The notes under the pieces are model-generated. The model was not told the origin of the DNA, made no database searches, and saw only the letters and a list, made by a program, of their open reading frames with translations. 64,000 nt of DNA, taken from NCBI GenBank assembly GCA_026003895.1, contig BPIC01000001.1, forward strand, positions 496,001 to 560,000, read 5' to 3'. The DNA is from Dehalococcoidia bacterium (GTDB lineage Bacteria > Chloroflexota > Dehalococcoidia > SpSt-223). Below are positions 9,558-17,649 of the stretch, in pieces. Numbering within the stretch: position 1 is the stretch's first letter; each line of letters starts with the position of its first letter. Both the position numbers and the translations under genes were made by a program.

Positions 9558-10382
9558 TTAGTCCATCGGATGCTGCTTTAGGAAGGCGATCACCCGCTCG
9601 GCCGTCTCTTGAGGCCGCTCCACGATATGAAGATGGCGGCAGTTCGGAATAATATGGAGCTCGGCATTGGGGATCGTCTGGCTGGCACGGCGCATGCCAA
9701 AGCCACTCGGGCCGGTGTCGAGCGGCGTCATGTCATCCTGCTCGCCGACCTGCAGCAGCGTCGGCGCTTGGATCTTCGAAAGGTACGGCTCGAGGTCGGC
9801 AACGGTCATCGCCTCGAAGCCGGCGGCGAACTGTTCCGGCGTGTTATCCAGCCAGTAGCGTGTGCACCACTCCAAGTCCTTCTTGCCCTCCTCGGATTCG
9901 AGGTACGGCCGAGTGAAGGCATAGAGAGCAATCGCCTCCGCCAGCTCCTTCACCATTCCAGCGGAGAGCGCCAACCGTTGGAAGATGCGCACCCGCATGC
10001 GGGCGGCCTCGTCGTAGCGGGTCATGAAGCAGCCAGCGACGAGCGAATGGGTCTTCTCGGGATACTTGGCGGCAAAGATAACGCCAATCATTGCGCCGAA
10101 CGAGGTCGAATGGATGTGCGCCTTCTTCAGCCCGAGGGCGTCCATCATTGCCGCGAGGTCGTCCGCCCACCATTCCAGCGAAAACGCCACGTCGGTCGGC
10201 TTGTCGCTGTTGTGGTAGCCGATCATGTCGTAGTCGTACACCTTGAAGTGCTGGCTGATGATCGGCGTGACTTTCATGAAGTTGTAGTGGCCGAGCGCTG
10301 CGCCGTGCACCTGAACGACCGGCTCGCCCTCGCCATTGATCTCGTACCAGTGTCGATAGCCGTTGGCCATGACGTAGGCCAT
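9558..10382 (-). CDS. Alpha/beta-fold hydrolase
   Basis: GGAGGAGA sits directly before GTG-ATG at 10385-10380. The ATG at 10382 is taken, giving 274 residues. Features of the fold are the oxyanion-hole HG at 26-27 (VVQVHGAALGHY), the nucleophile elbow H-S-T-S-F-G (Ser94), an acid in GEQDDMTP, and the catalytic His in NCRHLHIVERP. The elbow has Ser where the first Gly of G-x-S-x-G is usual. The many aromatic and charged residues in the cap suggest a small ester, lactone or C-C-bond hydrolase, but the substrate is unknown. It faces the HD-GYP gene with about 105 bases between. Confidence 0.85.
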   Translation of the reverse strand: MAYVMANGYRHWYEINGEGEPVVQVHGAALGHYNFMKVTPIISQHFKVYDYDMIGYHNSDKPTDVAFSLEWWADDLAAMMDALGLKKAHIHSTSFGAMIGVIFAAKYPEKTHSLVAGCFMTRYDEAARMRVRIFQRLALSAGMVKELAEAIALYAFTRPYLESEEGKKDLEWCTRYWLDNTPEQFAAGFEAMTVADLEPYLSKIQAPTLLQVGEQDDMTPLDTGPSGFGMRRASQTIPNAELHIIPNCRHLHIVERPQETAERVIAFLKQHPMD

Positions 10383-10436
10383 CACTCTCCTCCATCGGGG
10401 GGTGAGGCGTATTCTTTCCGGCCCGGCAGGGGACCG

Positions 10437-10790
10437 TCAAACGCGCCGCTGGCTACCCCAAAGCGCCCGAGGCTCCCGTGGCCGGCACAGCCGGGGATCT
10501 CTGCCGTCGGTGAACTCATTCGTAGGGAAGGAGGTGGCGCCGCGTGCCGAGGCGTTCCTGACGCCAAACACTTTCGCCCGCGTCGTCGTGCCGGGGTTGT
10601 CTCCCGTCGGGCACCGAGTGGCCGTGACGACAACGTCCGTCAGGATCCAGGCGTCGGTGGCGAGAGGAACAACGGGGCCGAGGCCAGCGGTGGGCTCGTT
10701 CGCCAGTGTGGCGTCAGGAGGAAGGGCGTCGGCACGTGCCGGGGCCGGACGATCGGTACTCGGCCAGACGATGATGAGCGCAGCAAGCAC
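10437..10790 (-). CDS. Possible small secreted protein, start disrupted by an amber codon
   Basis: The frame from a GTG at 10790 encodes 117 residues. The N-terminus is hydrophobic (LAALIIVWP) followed by an A-x-A-like site (APARADALPP). Read upstream in the same frame, an ATG at 10835 would add MGARSRHW, a proper basic n-region, but a TAG at 10811-10809 interrupts it. The mature part has two cysteines and no known motif. No ribosome-binding site is seen for either start. The composition is plausible for a secreted protein, but it could be a chance frame. If real, it is a broken or miscalled secretory gene just upstream of the hydrolase. Confidence 0.3.
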   Translation of the reverse strand: MLAALIIVWPSTDRPAPARADALPPDATLANEPTAGLGPVVPLATDAWILTDVVVTATRCPTGDNPGTTTRAKVFGVRNASARGATSFPTNEFTDGRDPRLCRPREPRALWGSQRRV

Positions 10791-10835
10791 CGCGAGGACG
10801 GCAGCCGGCTACCAGTGACGCGAGCGAGCGCCCAT

Positions 10836-11203
10836 TTCGCACCCATTGGGTCGAGAGCCTGGCCGACCAATTGGGGCATCCTACCTTTCGAATGCCGCGA
10901 CGTCAAGGTTGGTTGGGGCAAGCATAGCAGCAGCAGTGGCGCTGTCACGGGGCTGCGCGCGCCTGCCGGCCTGCTGAACCCTGAAGCGGGTCGAGATTCC
11001 GTCCCGCGGCTCGCGGGAAGACGAAATCCTGCGCGCTGCGCCACGACCAGAGATGCGGCTGTACCCTGAGCGGGTCGACGATCGTGACGAGACGAGTTTA
11101 GGCCGGCCGGTCGGCACTGGTCAAGTTGCGGCGGGGAGGCGGTCGGGCGTAGGCTCTCTCTCGGCGTCCTCGGTGGACGACCTTGTGCCTGTTGGGGAGA
11201 GAC
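10836..11203. other. Gene-free stretch
   Basis: No supported gene lies on either strand here. The stretch contains two imperfect copies of CCCTGA(A)GCGGGTCGA (near 10979 and 11066) of unknown meaning. It ends with a possible promoter for the next gene. Confidence 0.5.
11126..11155 (+). promoter_or_regulatory. Possible promoter, TTGCGG-18-TAGGCT
   Basis: TTGCGG (11126-11131) and TAGGCT (11150-11155), 18 bases apart, resemble weak -35 and -10 boxes. They lie about 50 bases before the GTG at 11204. Confidence 0.35.
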
Positions 11204-11737
11204 GTGGCCTTTCCATCCGTCGACGAGATGCAGAAGATCGTCCTGACCTTTTGTCAGCCCCCGCGCTTTGCCCAGATGATCACAATCGACAAGAACGGCT
11301 TCCCGACCGTCCGTACCCTCGGTGGGCGGCTCAACCCGGATTGGACGGTCGATATCTACACATTCAAGAAGTTTCGGCGCCTCGCTCAGGTACGCCGGAA
11401 CCCCCATATGGCGATGGTTTGGACCCAGCCGCCTGAGCCCGGCAGCTCGTCGCGCACGCCCAAAGTGATCGCCGCCAAGGGCACCGCCGAGATCATCGAA
11501 GGTGAAGCAATGCGGCCGTATGCCGAAGAGCGGATCGCGGCCGGCGGCGGTCGGGACGGCATGACGCTGGAGCGCTACCTCAACGAAATCGCGCTCATCC
11601 GCTTTCACATCATCGAGTTTCGCGCCGAGGGTTTCGCCGCCGAAGGAACCGAGTTGACGTGGGATGAAGTGACGAGCGGAATGACCTGGAAGCCGACGGG
11701 GCCGGCACGTCCCGATCCGGTCGACGTGGAAGCCTAG
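11204..11737 (+). CDS. Pyridoxamine 5'-phosphate oxidase-family (split-barrel flavin-binding) protein
   Basis: The GTG at 11204 has GGGGAGAG a few bases upstream, so it is preferred to in-frame starts at 11183. The 177-residue product follows the split-barrel pattern: RFAQMITIDKNGFPTVRTLG, then DIYTFKKFRRLAQVRRNPHMAMVW, then a strand with KVIAAKGTAEIIEG. Members bind FMN, F420 or heme. Many relatives with this general-stress-like form are F420-dependent, which would fit with the LLM enzyme nearby. The exact cofactor is inference. It is monocistronic and convergent with the ThuA gene. Confidence 0.8.
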   Translation: MAFPSVDEMQKIVLTFCQPPRFAQMITIDKNGFPTVRTLGGRLNPDWTVDIYTFKKFRRLAQVRRNPHMAMVWTQPPEPGSSSRTPKVIAAKGTAEIIEGEAMRPYAEERIAAGGGRDGMTLERYLNEIALIRFHIIEFRAEGFAAEGTELTWDEVTSGMTWKPTGPARPDPVDVEA

Positions 11738-11994
11738 CCCACCAGACAACCCAAGCCAGAGAACGCCTGCCCGCTCCACCACTGATCGCTGACAGCTCCC
11801 GCCGGGCTCTCACCGCGCGGGCGCTCGCCTCCCTCACCTACCCGGTTGGAGTGGCCGGTGGATGGTCTCGTGCCAAGAGGACCGCATCGGCTGGTTCGCC
11901 GTTCACGTCCACGACGTGCGCGCCGCGCCGATGGCGGAATCTGCTGCGCCTCAGCGGCTCGTCCCCCGCCGATCGTGGCAAGCTCGGAAATCCG

Positions 11995-12789
11995 TCAGCA
12001 CGGCCCACCGGCCCGGCCAGCGGCCCAGCGGATCGCGCCGAGCACTTGGCGCTGAAAGCGTGCATCGGCCCACGTTTCCGAGAAGTGGCCGAGCGCGTTG
12101 TAATAGACCCGGCCGGATCCCTGCTGGCGGCACCAGGCGAGGGGGTAATCGCCACTTGCGCCGACCGAAGCGGCGTCCAGCCGGAGCAGGACGTGCACTT
12201 TCGGCCGGGGGTTCTCCCGGAAGGTGTAGAACTCCTCCCGGATGGTGAAGCTGCCGCCGAGTCCCTCCGTTGCAGGGTGGGTGCTGTCCTCGATCACGAC
12301 GGCGCCAGGCTGCACCCACGGATGCTCCTTGAAATACGCGCCGACCAGTGCGCCGTACTCCGGCCAGCCATAAAGCGTATCGGTCGCGCTGTGGAACCCG
12401 AGGAAGCCGCCGCCCGCCGCCACGAAGCCAAGCAGCGCGGCGCGTCCCTCCGCCCCGATCGGAAGCTCGCCGCTGGTGAGGCAGAAGACCAGCACATCAT
12501 AGTTCGCCAGCCCGCTCCGGCTGATGACACTCAGGTCTTCGGTCGCCGTCAGCGTGAACGCCGTGCTGGCATCGGCAAGGCCACGGAAGGCAGCGAGCGC
12601 CGCGGGAATCGAATCGTGACGAAATCCGGCGGTCGTGGTGATAACGAGCACGCGCACCTTGTCGGGCGCTGGCGTACGCGCAACTGGCGCGATCGGAATG
12701 GTGATGCGATCGCTTGGGCGTGAGCAGCCGGCGAGCGCGAGGATCAGCGGGGCGGCAAGCGCTGCCCGCCGGCTGATCCGCGCCGTCAT
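11995..12789 (-). CDS. ThuA-domain lipoprotein
   Basis: The ATG at 12789 overlaps the TGA of the upstream hydrolase by four bases (ATGA), which fixes the start. The 264-residue protein begins TARISRRAALAAPLILALAG and then Cys22, a lipobox with twin arginines nearby (S-R-R). The rest is a ThuA-like class I amidotransferase fold. VLVITTTAGFRHDSIPAAL is the first strand-helix, GGGFLGFHSATDTLYGWPEY the central signature, and an ALGHFSETWADARF segment comes near the end. ThuA-like proteins occur in sugar metabolism, often as domains of secreted proteins. The catalytic activity is not established. It is likely anchored outside the membrane and co-transcribed with the hydrolase. Confidence 0.85.
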   Translation of the reverse strand: MTARISRRAALAAPLILALAGCSRPSDRITIPIAPVARTPAPDKVRVLVITTTAGFRHDSIPAALAAFRGLADASTAFTLTATEDLSVISRSGLANYDVLVFCLTSGELPIGAEGRAALLGFVAAGGGFLGFHSATDTLYGWPEYGALVGAYFKEHPWVQPGAVVIEDSTHPATEGLGGSFTIREEFYTFRENPRPKVHVLLRLDAASVGASGDYPLAWCRQQGSGRVYYNALGHFSETWADARFQRQVLGAIRWAAGRAGGPC

Positions 12790-13676
12790 TTCGCGTCGGC
12801 CGGCAGAATGGCGGAGCCGGTCTGAGAACGGGGGTCGCGTCGCTCCCAGCGTCCGGCGTCGACCGTCGCCAAGAAATCGAGCACCGCGGCGTTGAACCGT
12901 TCTGGCTCTTCGAGGTTGATGGTGTGGCCGCTCTTCGGCAGCATCACGAGCCCGGCACGGGGGATCGTCCGCTTCATGAACAATGCCGGCTCGAGGCACG
13001 GGTCGTCTTCGTCGCCGACGACGATCAGCACCGGCACGTCGAGCGCCGCAAGCTGGTCCTTGAGGTCGAACACCGACGGCCGCTCCTTCTGCACGCCGAG
13101 AAACGTGTTCGCCGAGCCGAGATCCGAATGCTCGGCCAACCGCTCGGCAAAGGCGCGAAACCTATCGGGATCCTTCGCTTCAAACTGGACCCGTGTCGGC
13201 CCACGTGAATACCACTGGGCGACCGATCGCATTCCCTCCTCGAGCATTCGGCGCGCTGTCACCTCGACATCGGCTTGGAATTTGGCGCGCTCGGCAGGCG
13301 TCGAGCCGTAGCCTGCCCCGGCGAGCACCAACGAGCGTACCCGCTCCGGGTGCTGAATCGTGAAATGCAGAGAGGCGTAGCCACCCATCGAGATGCCGCA
13401 GAGGTGGACACGGTCGATGCCAAGGCCGTCCAGCAAATCTCGGATATCATCCGCCGCGCGCTGCTGCGAGTACATCCGGACATCCTCGGGGACATCCGAC
13501 GGCGGGTAGCCGCGAGCGTTGTAGGCGATCGTCCGGTAGCGGCGCGCCATCGCCGATACTTGCGGCGCCCAGCTGCGGTAGTCGTCGGCAAACTCGTGGA
13601 CGAAAACGATCGGGGCACCGCTGCCGCGTTCCTCATAAAACAGTCGGACGCCGTCATTCGTCGTGACGTGAGGCAT
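12786..13676 (-). CDS. Alpha/beta-fold hydrolase (lactonase/esterase type)
   Basis: The 296-residue protein shows VFVHEFADDYRSW (oxyanion hole), Y-N-A-R-G-Y-P-P-S, the nucleophile elbow G-I-S-M-G-G with Ser96, a late Asp in VVGDEDDPC, and the catalytic His in KSGHTINLEEPE. This pattern fits the 3-oxoadipate-enol-lactonase-like group of hydrolases, though the substrate is not known. The start at 13676 leads into MPHVTTNDGVRLFYEERG, a normal opening. It overlaps the ThuA gene, so the two probably form one transcript, possibly with YciI 44 bases upstream. Confidence 0.88.
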   Translation of the reverse strand: MPHVTTNDGVRLFYEERGSGAPIVFVHEFADDYRSWAPQVSAMARRYRTIAYNARGYPPSDVPEDVRMYSQQRAADDIRDLLDGLGIDRVHLCGISMGGYASLHFTIQHPERVRSLVLAGAGYGSTPAERAKFQADVEVTARRMLEEGMRSVAQWYSRGPTRVQFEAKDPDRFRAFAERLAEHSDLGSANTFLGVQKERPSVFDLKDQLAALDVPVLIVVGDEDDPCLEPALFMKRTIPRAGLVMLPKSGHTINLEEPERFNAAVLDFLATVDAGRWERRDPRSQTGSAILPADAK

Positions 13677-13720
13677 GTTCGGTCCTTTCGCGGAAGATCA
13701 GGGCGCAGCTGTCGCGCCGC

Positions 13721-14005
13721 TCAGCCGGGCGCACCGACGACGACGTTCCATTCACGGACCGTCCTGCCCGTCCAAAGTCCGGCGCGGCAGTACGGGTCGT
13801 TGTCCATCATCTCGTCGACCTCGTCGCGCGTTTCGGCACGGTAAATGATGAGCGCTCCGTCGAGCGGGTCGGCCCACGCGCCGGCCATCACGACCTTGCC
13901 CTGGGCGCGGAGTTCCTCGAGGTAGGCAAGATGCGCTGGCCGATGGGGGACGCGCTTTTCGGCAATGTCGGGAACGTAGGTGAGGATCGCCGCATACAGC
14001 TTCAT
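13721..14005 (-). CDS. YciI-like protein
   Basis: The ATG at 14005 has GGAGGG just upstream, so the longer frame is not used. The 94-residue product is a ferredoxin-like fold of the YCII family: RPAHLAYLEELRAQGKVVMAGAW, then DGALIIYRAETRDEVDEMMDNDPY, then an end in VREWNVVVG. The His of RPAHLAYL corresponds to the conserved active-site-like His. The function is unknown; YciI-type proteins have been linked to dehalogenation-like chemistry or act as partners. It follows the PBP1A gene by 28 bases. Confidence 0.85.
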   Translation of the reverse strand: MKLYAAILTYVPDIAEKRVPHRPAHLAYLEELRAQGKVVMAGAWADPLDGALIIYRAETRDEVDEMMDNDPYCRAGLWTGRTVREWNVVVGAPG

Positions 14006-14033
14006 GAGCCCTCCGGCGGCGGATGGTACTCGA

Positions 14034-16808
14034 TCAGTTGGCGACGCGGACGACGACCTTGGCTTCGGTCGGCCTGCCGGCCTTGTCATAGACGGTCAAG
14101 ATAATGGAATGGACCGTATTGGGCGATCCGCCCGTTGCCCAGCTGCCGAGAGCGCCATTCTCGACCGGACGTGTCCCTTCGGCGATCGTCCGCCGCTGCC
14201 ACGGGGTCTCCCCTTGGCCGACCTCGAGCTTATAGGCCGCGAAGTCTGGCCCAGCGGCGGTGCCAACGATGGCGACGGTCCCGTTGACCAATGACCCGGA
14301 GGCGGGCGCGACGATCGCGACCGGACCGGCGGAGCCGGGCGCTGGCGTCGTCGCCGGGCGTGGGGTGACCGAAGGACGCGGCGTCGTGGTGGGCGCGGGC
14401 GTGCGCGTCCCACTGAGTGGCGTTGTGCTGGTCAGCATCGCCGTCGCGGTTACCGTCGCCGTTGCGGTCACCGTCCCGCGCGGTCCGCTGTAGCACGAGC
14501 AATACTCGGTCGGGATCGGTGGCAGGCCAAGGTTCAGGATCTCCTGCGGTACGTCCGTCAGGTTCGGCGGCAAGAAGGAGCGCTGCTCGACGTCGTCCGG
14601 ATTGCAACCGCTATCTGCCAGCTTGCCGTCCAACTTGCAGACCAGCATCCGCTTGGCATACAGGTCGATCGGCGTTTTCGGTTGGATCCCCTGAACGTAG
14701 ATATCGCTCGAGGTGCTGCTGCACTCGCCTTTTTCGTTCCGTTCGGCGCAGACGGACACCGAGATAATCCCCGGCGGCCGGACGAAGCCCTTCACCGCCC
14801 GGTCGCGATGGGCAAATTCCATGAAGTCGTGCCAGATCGGCCCGGCAGCCCGCGAGCCGAGCAGATTGACCATCGGCGCGTTGTTCGAATTGCCGACCCA
14901 AACACCGGTGACGAGGTCTGGTGTGTACCCGACGGTCCACGCGTCTCGAGAGTCGTCGGTGGTGCCGGTCTTGGCTGCGGCGGGCCGAGACAAGCGCAAT
15001 GGACTGTCGATTCCGAATTCAGGAGCGCGGGCGGCGTTGTCCGAAAGAATATCGGTGATCAGGTAGGCAAGCTCCGGGGTGAGCGGCCGCCGGTCGTCCT
15101 TCGGCTTGTGCTCGAACAACGTGCGGCCGTCGATATCGATCACCTTCAAAATCGGCGCCGGCGGGTGGAAGATGCCGCCCGAAGCGAAGACACCGTAGGC
15201 GGCCGTCAGGTCGAGCAGCCGCACCTCGCCGCCGCCGAGCGTGAGCGACAGTCCGTAGCGTGAGGGGTCCTTGAAGCTGGTGATCCCCATGCTCCGCGCC
15301 ATCTCGACGGTGTCGGATAGCCCGGCGAATTGCAGCACCTTGATCGCCGGAATATTCAGCGAGGTCGCCAGCGCGTTGCGGAGCTTCACCGGTCCCCGGA
15401 ATTTCCCGTCGTTGTTCTTCGGTGAAAACGCTTTCCCCTGCACGTCCGGCACCGTCAGCGGCTCGTCCATGACCACTGTTGCTGGGGTGTAGCCTTTTTT
15501 GAACGCCGTGACGTACGTGATCGGCTTGATCGACGAGCCCGGTTGACGCTCGGCGAGCGCGACGTTGACTTGGCCATCGATATCACGGTCGAAATAGTCG
15601 ACCGAGCCGACCATCGCCAAGACCTCGCCGTTCTTGGGGTCCATCGCGACCAGCGCGGCGTTGCGGGCGTTGAACCGCGAGACGTTTTCAATGTGGCTCT
15701 TGGCGATCCGCTCCGCCTCACGCTGCAGATCCATGTCGAGCGAGGTAATGACCGTTAGCCCGCCGCGATAGAGCCGCTCCGACCCATACATCTCTTGGAG
15801 GAGGTCGCGCACGTAGAAGACGAAGTGCGGCGCTTTGATGTCGAAGCGCGCCGCCCGGAAGTTCAGCGGCTCATTCCGGATCCGATCGGCCTCGTCGGCG
15901 CTGAGGTAGCCGGCGCGGCGCATCAATTCGAGGACATCCGACTGTCGCTCGCGCGCCGCCCGCGGGTTAACCGTCGGGTCGTACTCCACCGGCGACTGTG
16001 GCAACCCGGCGAGCAGCGTCGCCTCGGCGACGTTCACCTCGCGTACCGACTTGCCGAAATACCCCTGCGCCGCCGCCTCGATGCCGTAGCTCAAGTTCCC
16101 GTAGTAGATCTCGTTCAGATACATCTCGAGGATCTGCTCTTTGGTGTAGAGCCGATCGATCTGGACCGCGAGCAGGATCTCTTTCAGCTTTCGGGTATAG
16201 CGCAGGCGCTCGCGCTCAGCGCGCGAGAGTGTTGGATCCAGCTCGGCCTTTCGCTCTGCTTCGGGGATGAGCACATTGCGGATCAACTGCTGGGTGATCG
16301 TCGAGCCGCCGCCCTCGCCAGTGCCCGTCAAGTTCAAATAAATGGCGCGGGCAATGCCTTGGTAATCGACGCCACGGTTCTCGAAGAACGTGCGGTCTTC
16401 GGTTGCGATTGTCGCCGAGATGACCGCGCGCGGCATTTCGCTGAGCGGCACCCGCGTCCGCCGTCCAGCGTTCGGGTCGAACAACTCATAGAGCAGCTCG
16501 CCGTCGCGGTCGAGGATCCGGGTCGAGTTGAACTGGGTCGTCCGGGTGGAGAGCTCGCCCGCATTCGGCAACTCAAGGTAGGAACCGAAGCGATCGCTGG
16601 TGAAGGCGATCGCTGCCGGCGCTCCGAGCGTTACGGTGGTGAGCAACGCGACGATTGAGGCGAGCACGAGTCCAACGGCTAGACCAATCGCTTGGAACGG
16701 GTTGACACCGCGATGCAGCGCTCGCCGCTGATGGCGGAACTTAAGGCGGGCGGTGCGGATGGCCTCGGCGCGGTTGGCAGCGCGAGCGGCGCGGTGACGT
16801 GACTGCAT
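14034..16808 (-). CDS. Class A penicillin-binding protein (PBP1A type) with Ig-like C-terminal extension
   Basis: This bifunctional peptidoglycan synthase is anchored in the cytoplasmic membrane. The ATG at 16808 gives 924 residues; the frame upstream to 16844 lacks support. There is a basic cytoplasmic tail, a TM helix near 40-65, and a glycosyltransferase 51 domain with catalytic EDRTFF (137-142) and GGSTITQQL. The transpeptidase domain has the active site S425-S-I-K428, S483-L-N and K613-T-G-T. After the transpeptidase come a cysteine-bearing region (CKLDGKLADSGC), a Thr/Ala/Pro linker, and a final domain of about 95 residues opening VAIVAPASGSLVNGTVAIVG, an Ig/FN3-like sandwich. Such tails may bind wall polymers. 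All catalytic residues are present. A TATACT box ten bases before the ATG suggests a leaderless message. Confidence 0.95.
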   Translation of the reverse strand: MQSRHRAARAANRAEAIRTARLKFRHQRRALHRGVNPFQAIGLAVGLVLASIVALLTTVTLGAPAAIAFTSDRFGSYLELPNAGELSTRTTQFNSTRILDRDGELLYELFDPNAGRRTRVPLSEMPRAVISATIATEDRTFFENRGVDYQGIARAIYLNLTGTGEGGGSTITQQLIRNVLIPEAERKAELDPTLSRAERERLRYTRKLKEILLAVQIDRLYTKEQILEMYLNEIYYGNLSYGIEAAAQGYFGKSVREVNVAEATLLAGLPQSPVEYDPTVNPRAARERQSDVLELMRRAGYLSADEADRIRNEPLNFRAARFDIKAPHFVFYVRDLLQEMYGSERLYRGGLTVITSLDMDLQREAERIAKSHIENVSRFNARNAALVAMDPKNGEVLAMVGSVDYFDRDIDGQVNVALAERQPGSSIKPITYVTAFKKGYTPATVVMDEPLTVPDVQGKAFSPKNNDGKFRGPVKLRNALATSLNIPAIKVLQFAGLSDTVEMARSMGITSFKDPSRYGLSLTLGGGEVRLLDLTAAYGVFASGGIFHPPAPILKVIDIDGRTLFEHKPKDDRRPLTPELAYLITDILSDNAARAPEFGIDSPLRLSRPAAAKTGTTDDSRDAWTVGYTPDLVTGVWVGNSNNAPMVNLLGSRAAGPIWHDFMEFAHRDRAVKGFVRPPGIISVSVCAERNEKGECSSTSSDIYVQGIQPKTPIDLYAKRMLVCKLDGKLADSGCNPDDVEQRSFLPPNLTDVPQEILNLGLPPIPTEYCSCYSGPRGTVTATATVTATAMLTSTTPLSGTRTPAPTTTPRPSVTPRPATTPAPGSAGPVAIVAPASGSLVNGTVAIVGTAAGPDFAAYKLEVGQGETPWQRRTIAEGTRPVENGALGSWATGGSPNTVHSIILTVYDKAGRPTEAKVVVRVAN

Positions 16809-16818
16809 GCCGAGACGA

Positions 16819-16824
16819 AGTATA
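16819..16824 (-). promoter_or_regulatory. -10 element TATACT for the PBP1A gene, leaderless layout
   Basis: TATACT on the minus strand ends ten bases before the ATG at 16808. There is no Shine-Dalgarno between them, so transcription would start at or within a few bases of the start codon. A TAGTTG at the right distance is a poor -35. Confidence 0.5.
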
Positions 16825-16844
16825 GGTTGACGGGGCGAAGCCAA

Positions 16845-17630
16845 CTACCGTGCGGACGGCGCGGTTTCGCCCCGTGCGGCCTGCAACGCTGCCTCATGAA
16901 GCAGGCCATTCGTCGCGATGCCATCGCCGGTGGCGGCGGTCGGGACGCCCGTGAAATCGGTGAAGCGGCCGCCGGCCTCTTCGACGCAGATTAGCGGCGC
17001 TGCCAGATCCCACAGATTTGCGCCAAGGTCGAACATGATTTCGGCGCGGCCGGTCGCAACCAAGGCGTATCCGTAGCCATCGCCCCACGTGCGCGCTGTG
17101 CCGGCCGCCGCGACCAGCCGGCCGACGAGTTCGCTCCGCGTTGCGTGCTTGAAACTCGAGCTGAGGAGATAGGCGTTCTCCAGCCGATCCACGCTCGAAA
17201 CGTGGCACCGCCGACCGTTCCACGTACAGCCGAGGCCGCGCCCTGCGCTCACCAGCTCGTCGAGCCCCGGCACGTAGATTGCGCCCGCCACCACCGCGCC
17301 CTCGCGCTCGACGGCAATCAGCACCGCATAGAGAGGCACGCCGCGAATGAAAGACCGAGTCCCGTCGATCGGGTCGACAATCCAGCGGTGCGCGGCGCCG
17401 GGCCGGCTGTCGCCCCATTCTTCACCGATGATGCCGTGGTGGGGGTAGCGCGCCTCGATGCGACGGCGGATCAACGTCTCGGCGTCGCGGTCGGCGGCCG
17501 TCACCGGTGAGCGGTCGGACTTCCACTCGGTTGCGACGTCGTTCTGGAAATAGCCGAGGGTCAGCCGGCCGGCAGCGACCGCGAGGTCGGCTGCGAAGTC
17601 GCGCAGCGCCACAATCGATTCGTCGCTCAT
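16845..17630 (-). CDS. Inositol-monophosphatase-family phosphatase (possibly histidinol phosphatase)
   Basis: The ATG at 17630 is preceded by GGAGG. The 261-residue enzyme carries the three metal-binding signatures: GEEWGD (69-74), WIVDPIDGT (83-91) and a later WDLAAP. These lithium-sensitive phosphatases remove phosphate from inositol, histidinol, PAP or similar compounds with Mg2+. The D-P-I-D-G-T-R-S-F form and the overall length match the HisN-like group, so histidinol phosphatase is a reasonable guess, but no other his genes are nearby. It begins 20 bases after the large membrane protein gene upstream and is probably co-transcribed with it. Confidence 0.88.
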   Translation of the reverse strand: MSDESIVALRDFAADLAVAAGRLTLGYFQNDVATEWKSDRSPVTAADRDAETLIRRRIEARYPHHGIIGEEWGDSRPGAAHRWIVDPIDGTRSFIRGVPLYAVLIAVEREGAVVAGAIYVPGLDELVSAGRGLGCTWNGRRCHVSSVDRLENAYLLSSSFKHATRSELVGRLVAAAGTARTWGDGYGYALVATGRAEIMFDLGANLWDLAAPLICVEEAGGRFTDFTGVPTAATGDGIATNGLLHEAALQAARGETAPSAR

Positions 17631-17649
17631 GCATCCTCCGCCGTGGATC

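Noticed and set aside
5078..11203. A CRISPR array or cas genes near the CARF protein
   Set aside because: No regularly spaced repeats are visible, and no neighbouring gene resembles Cas proteins.
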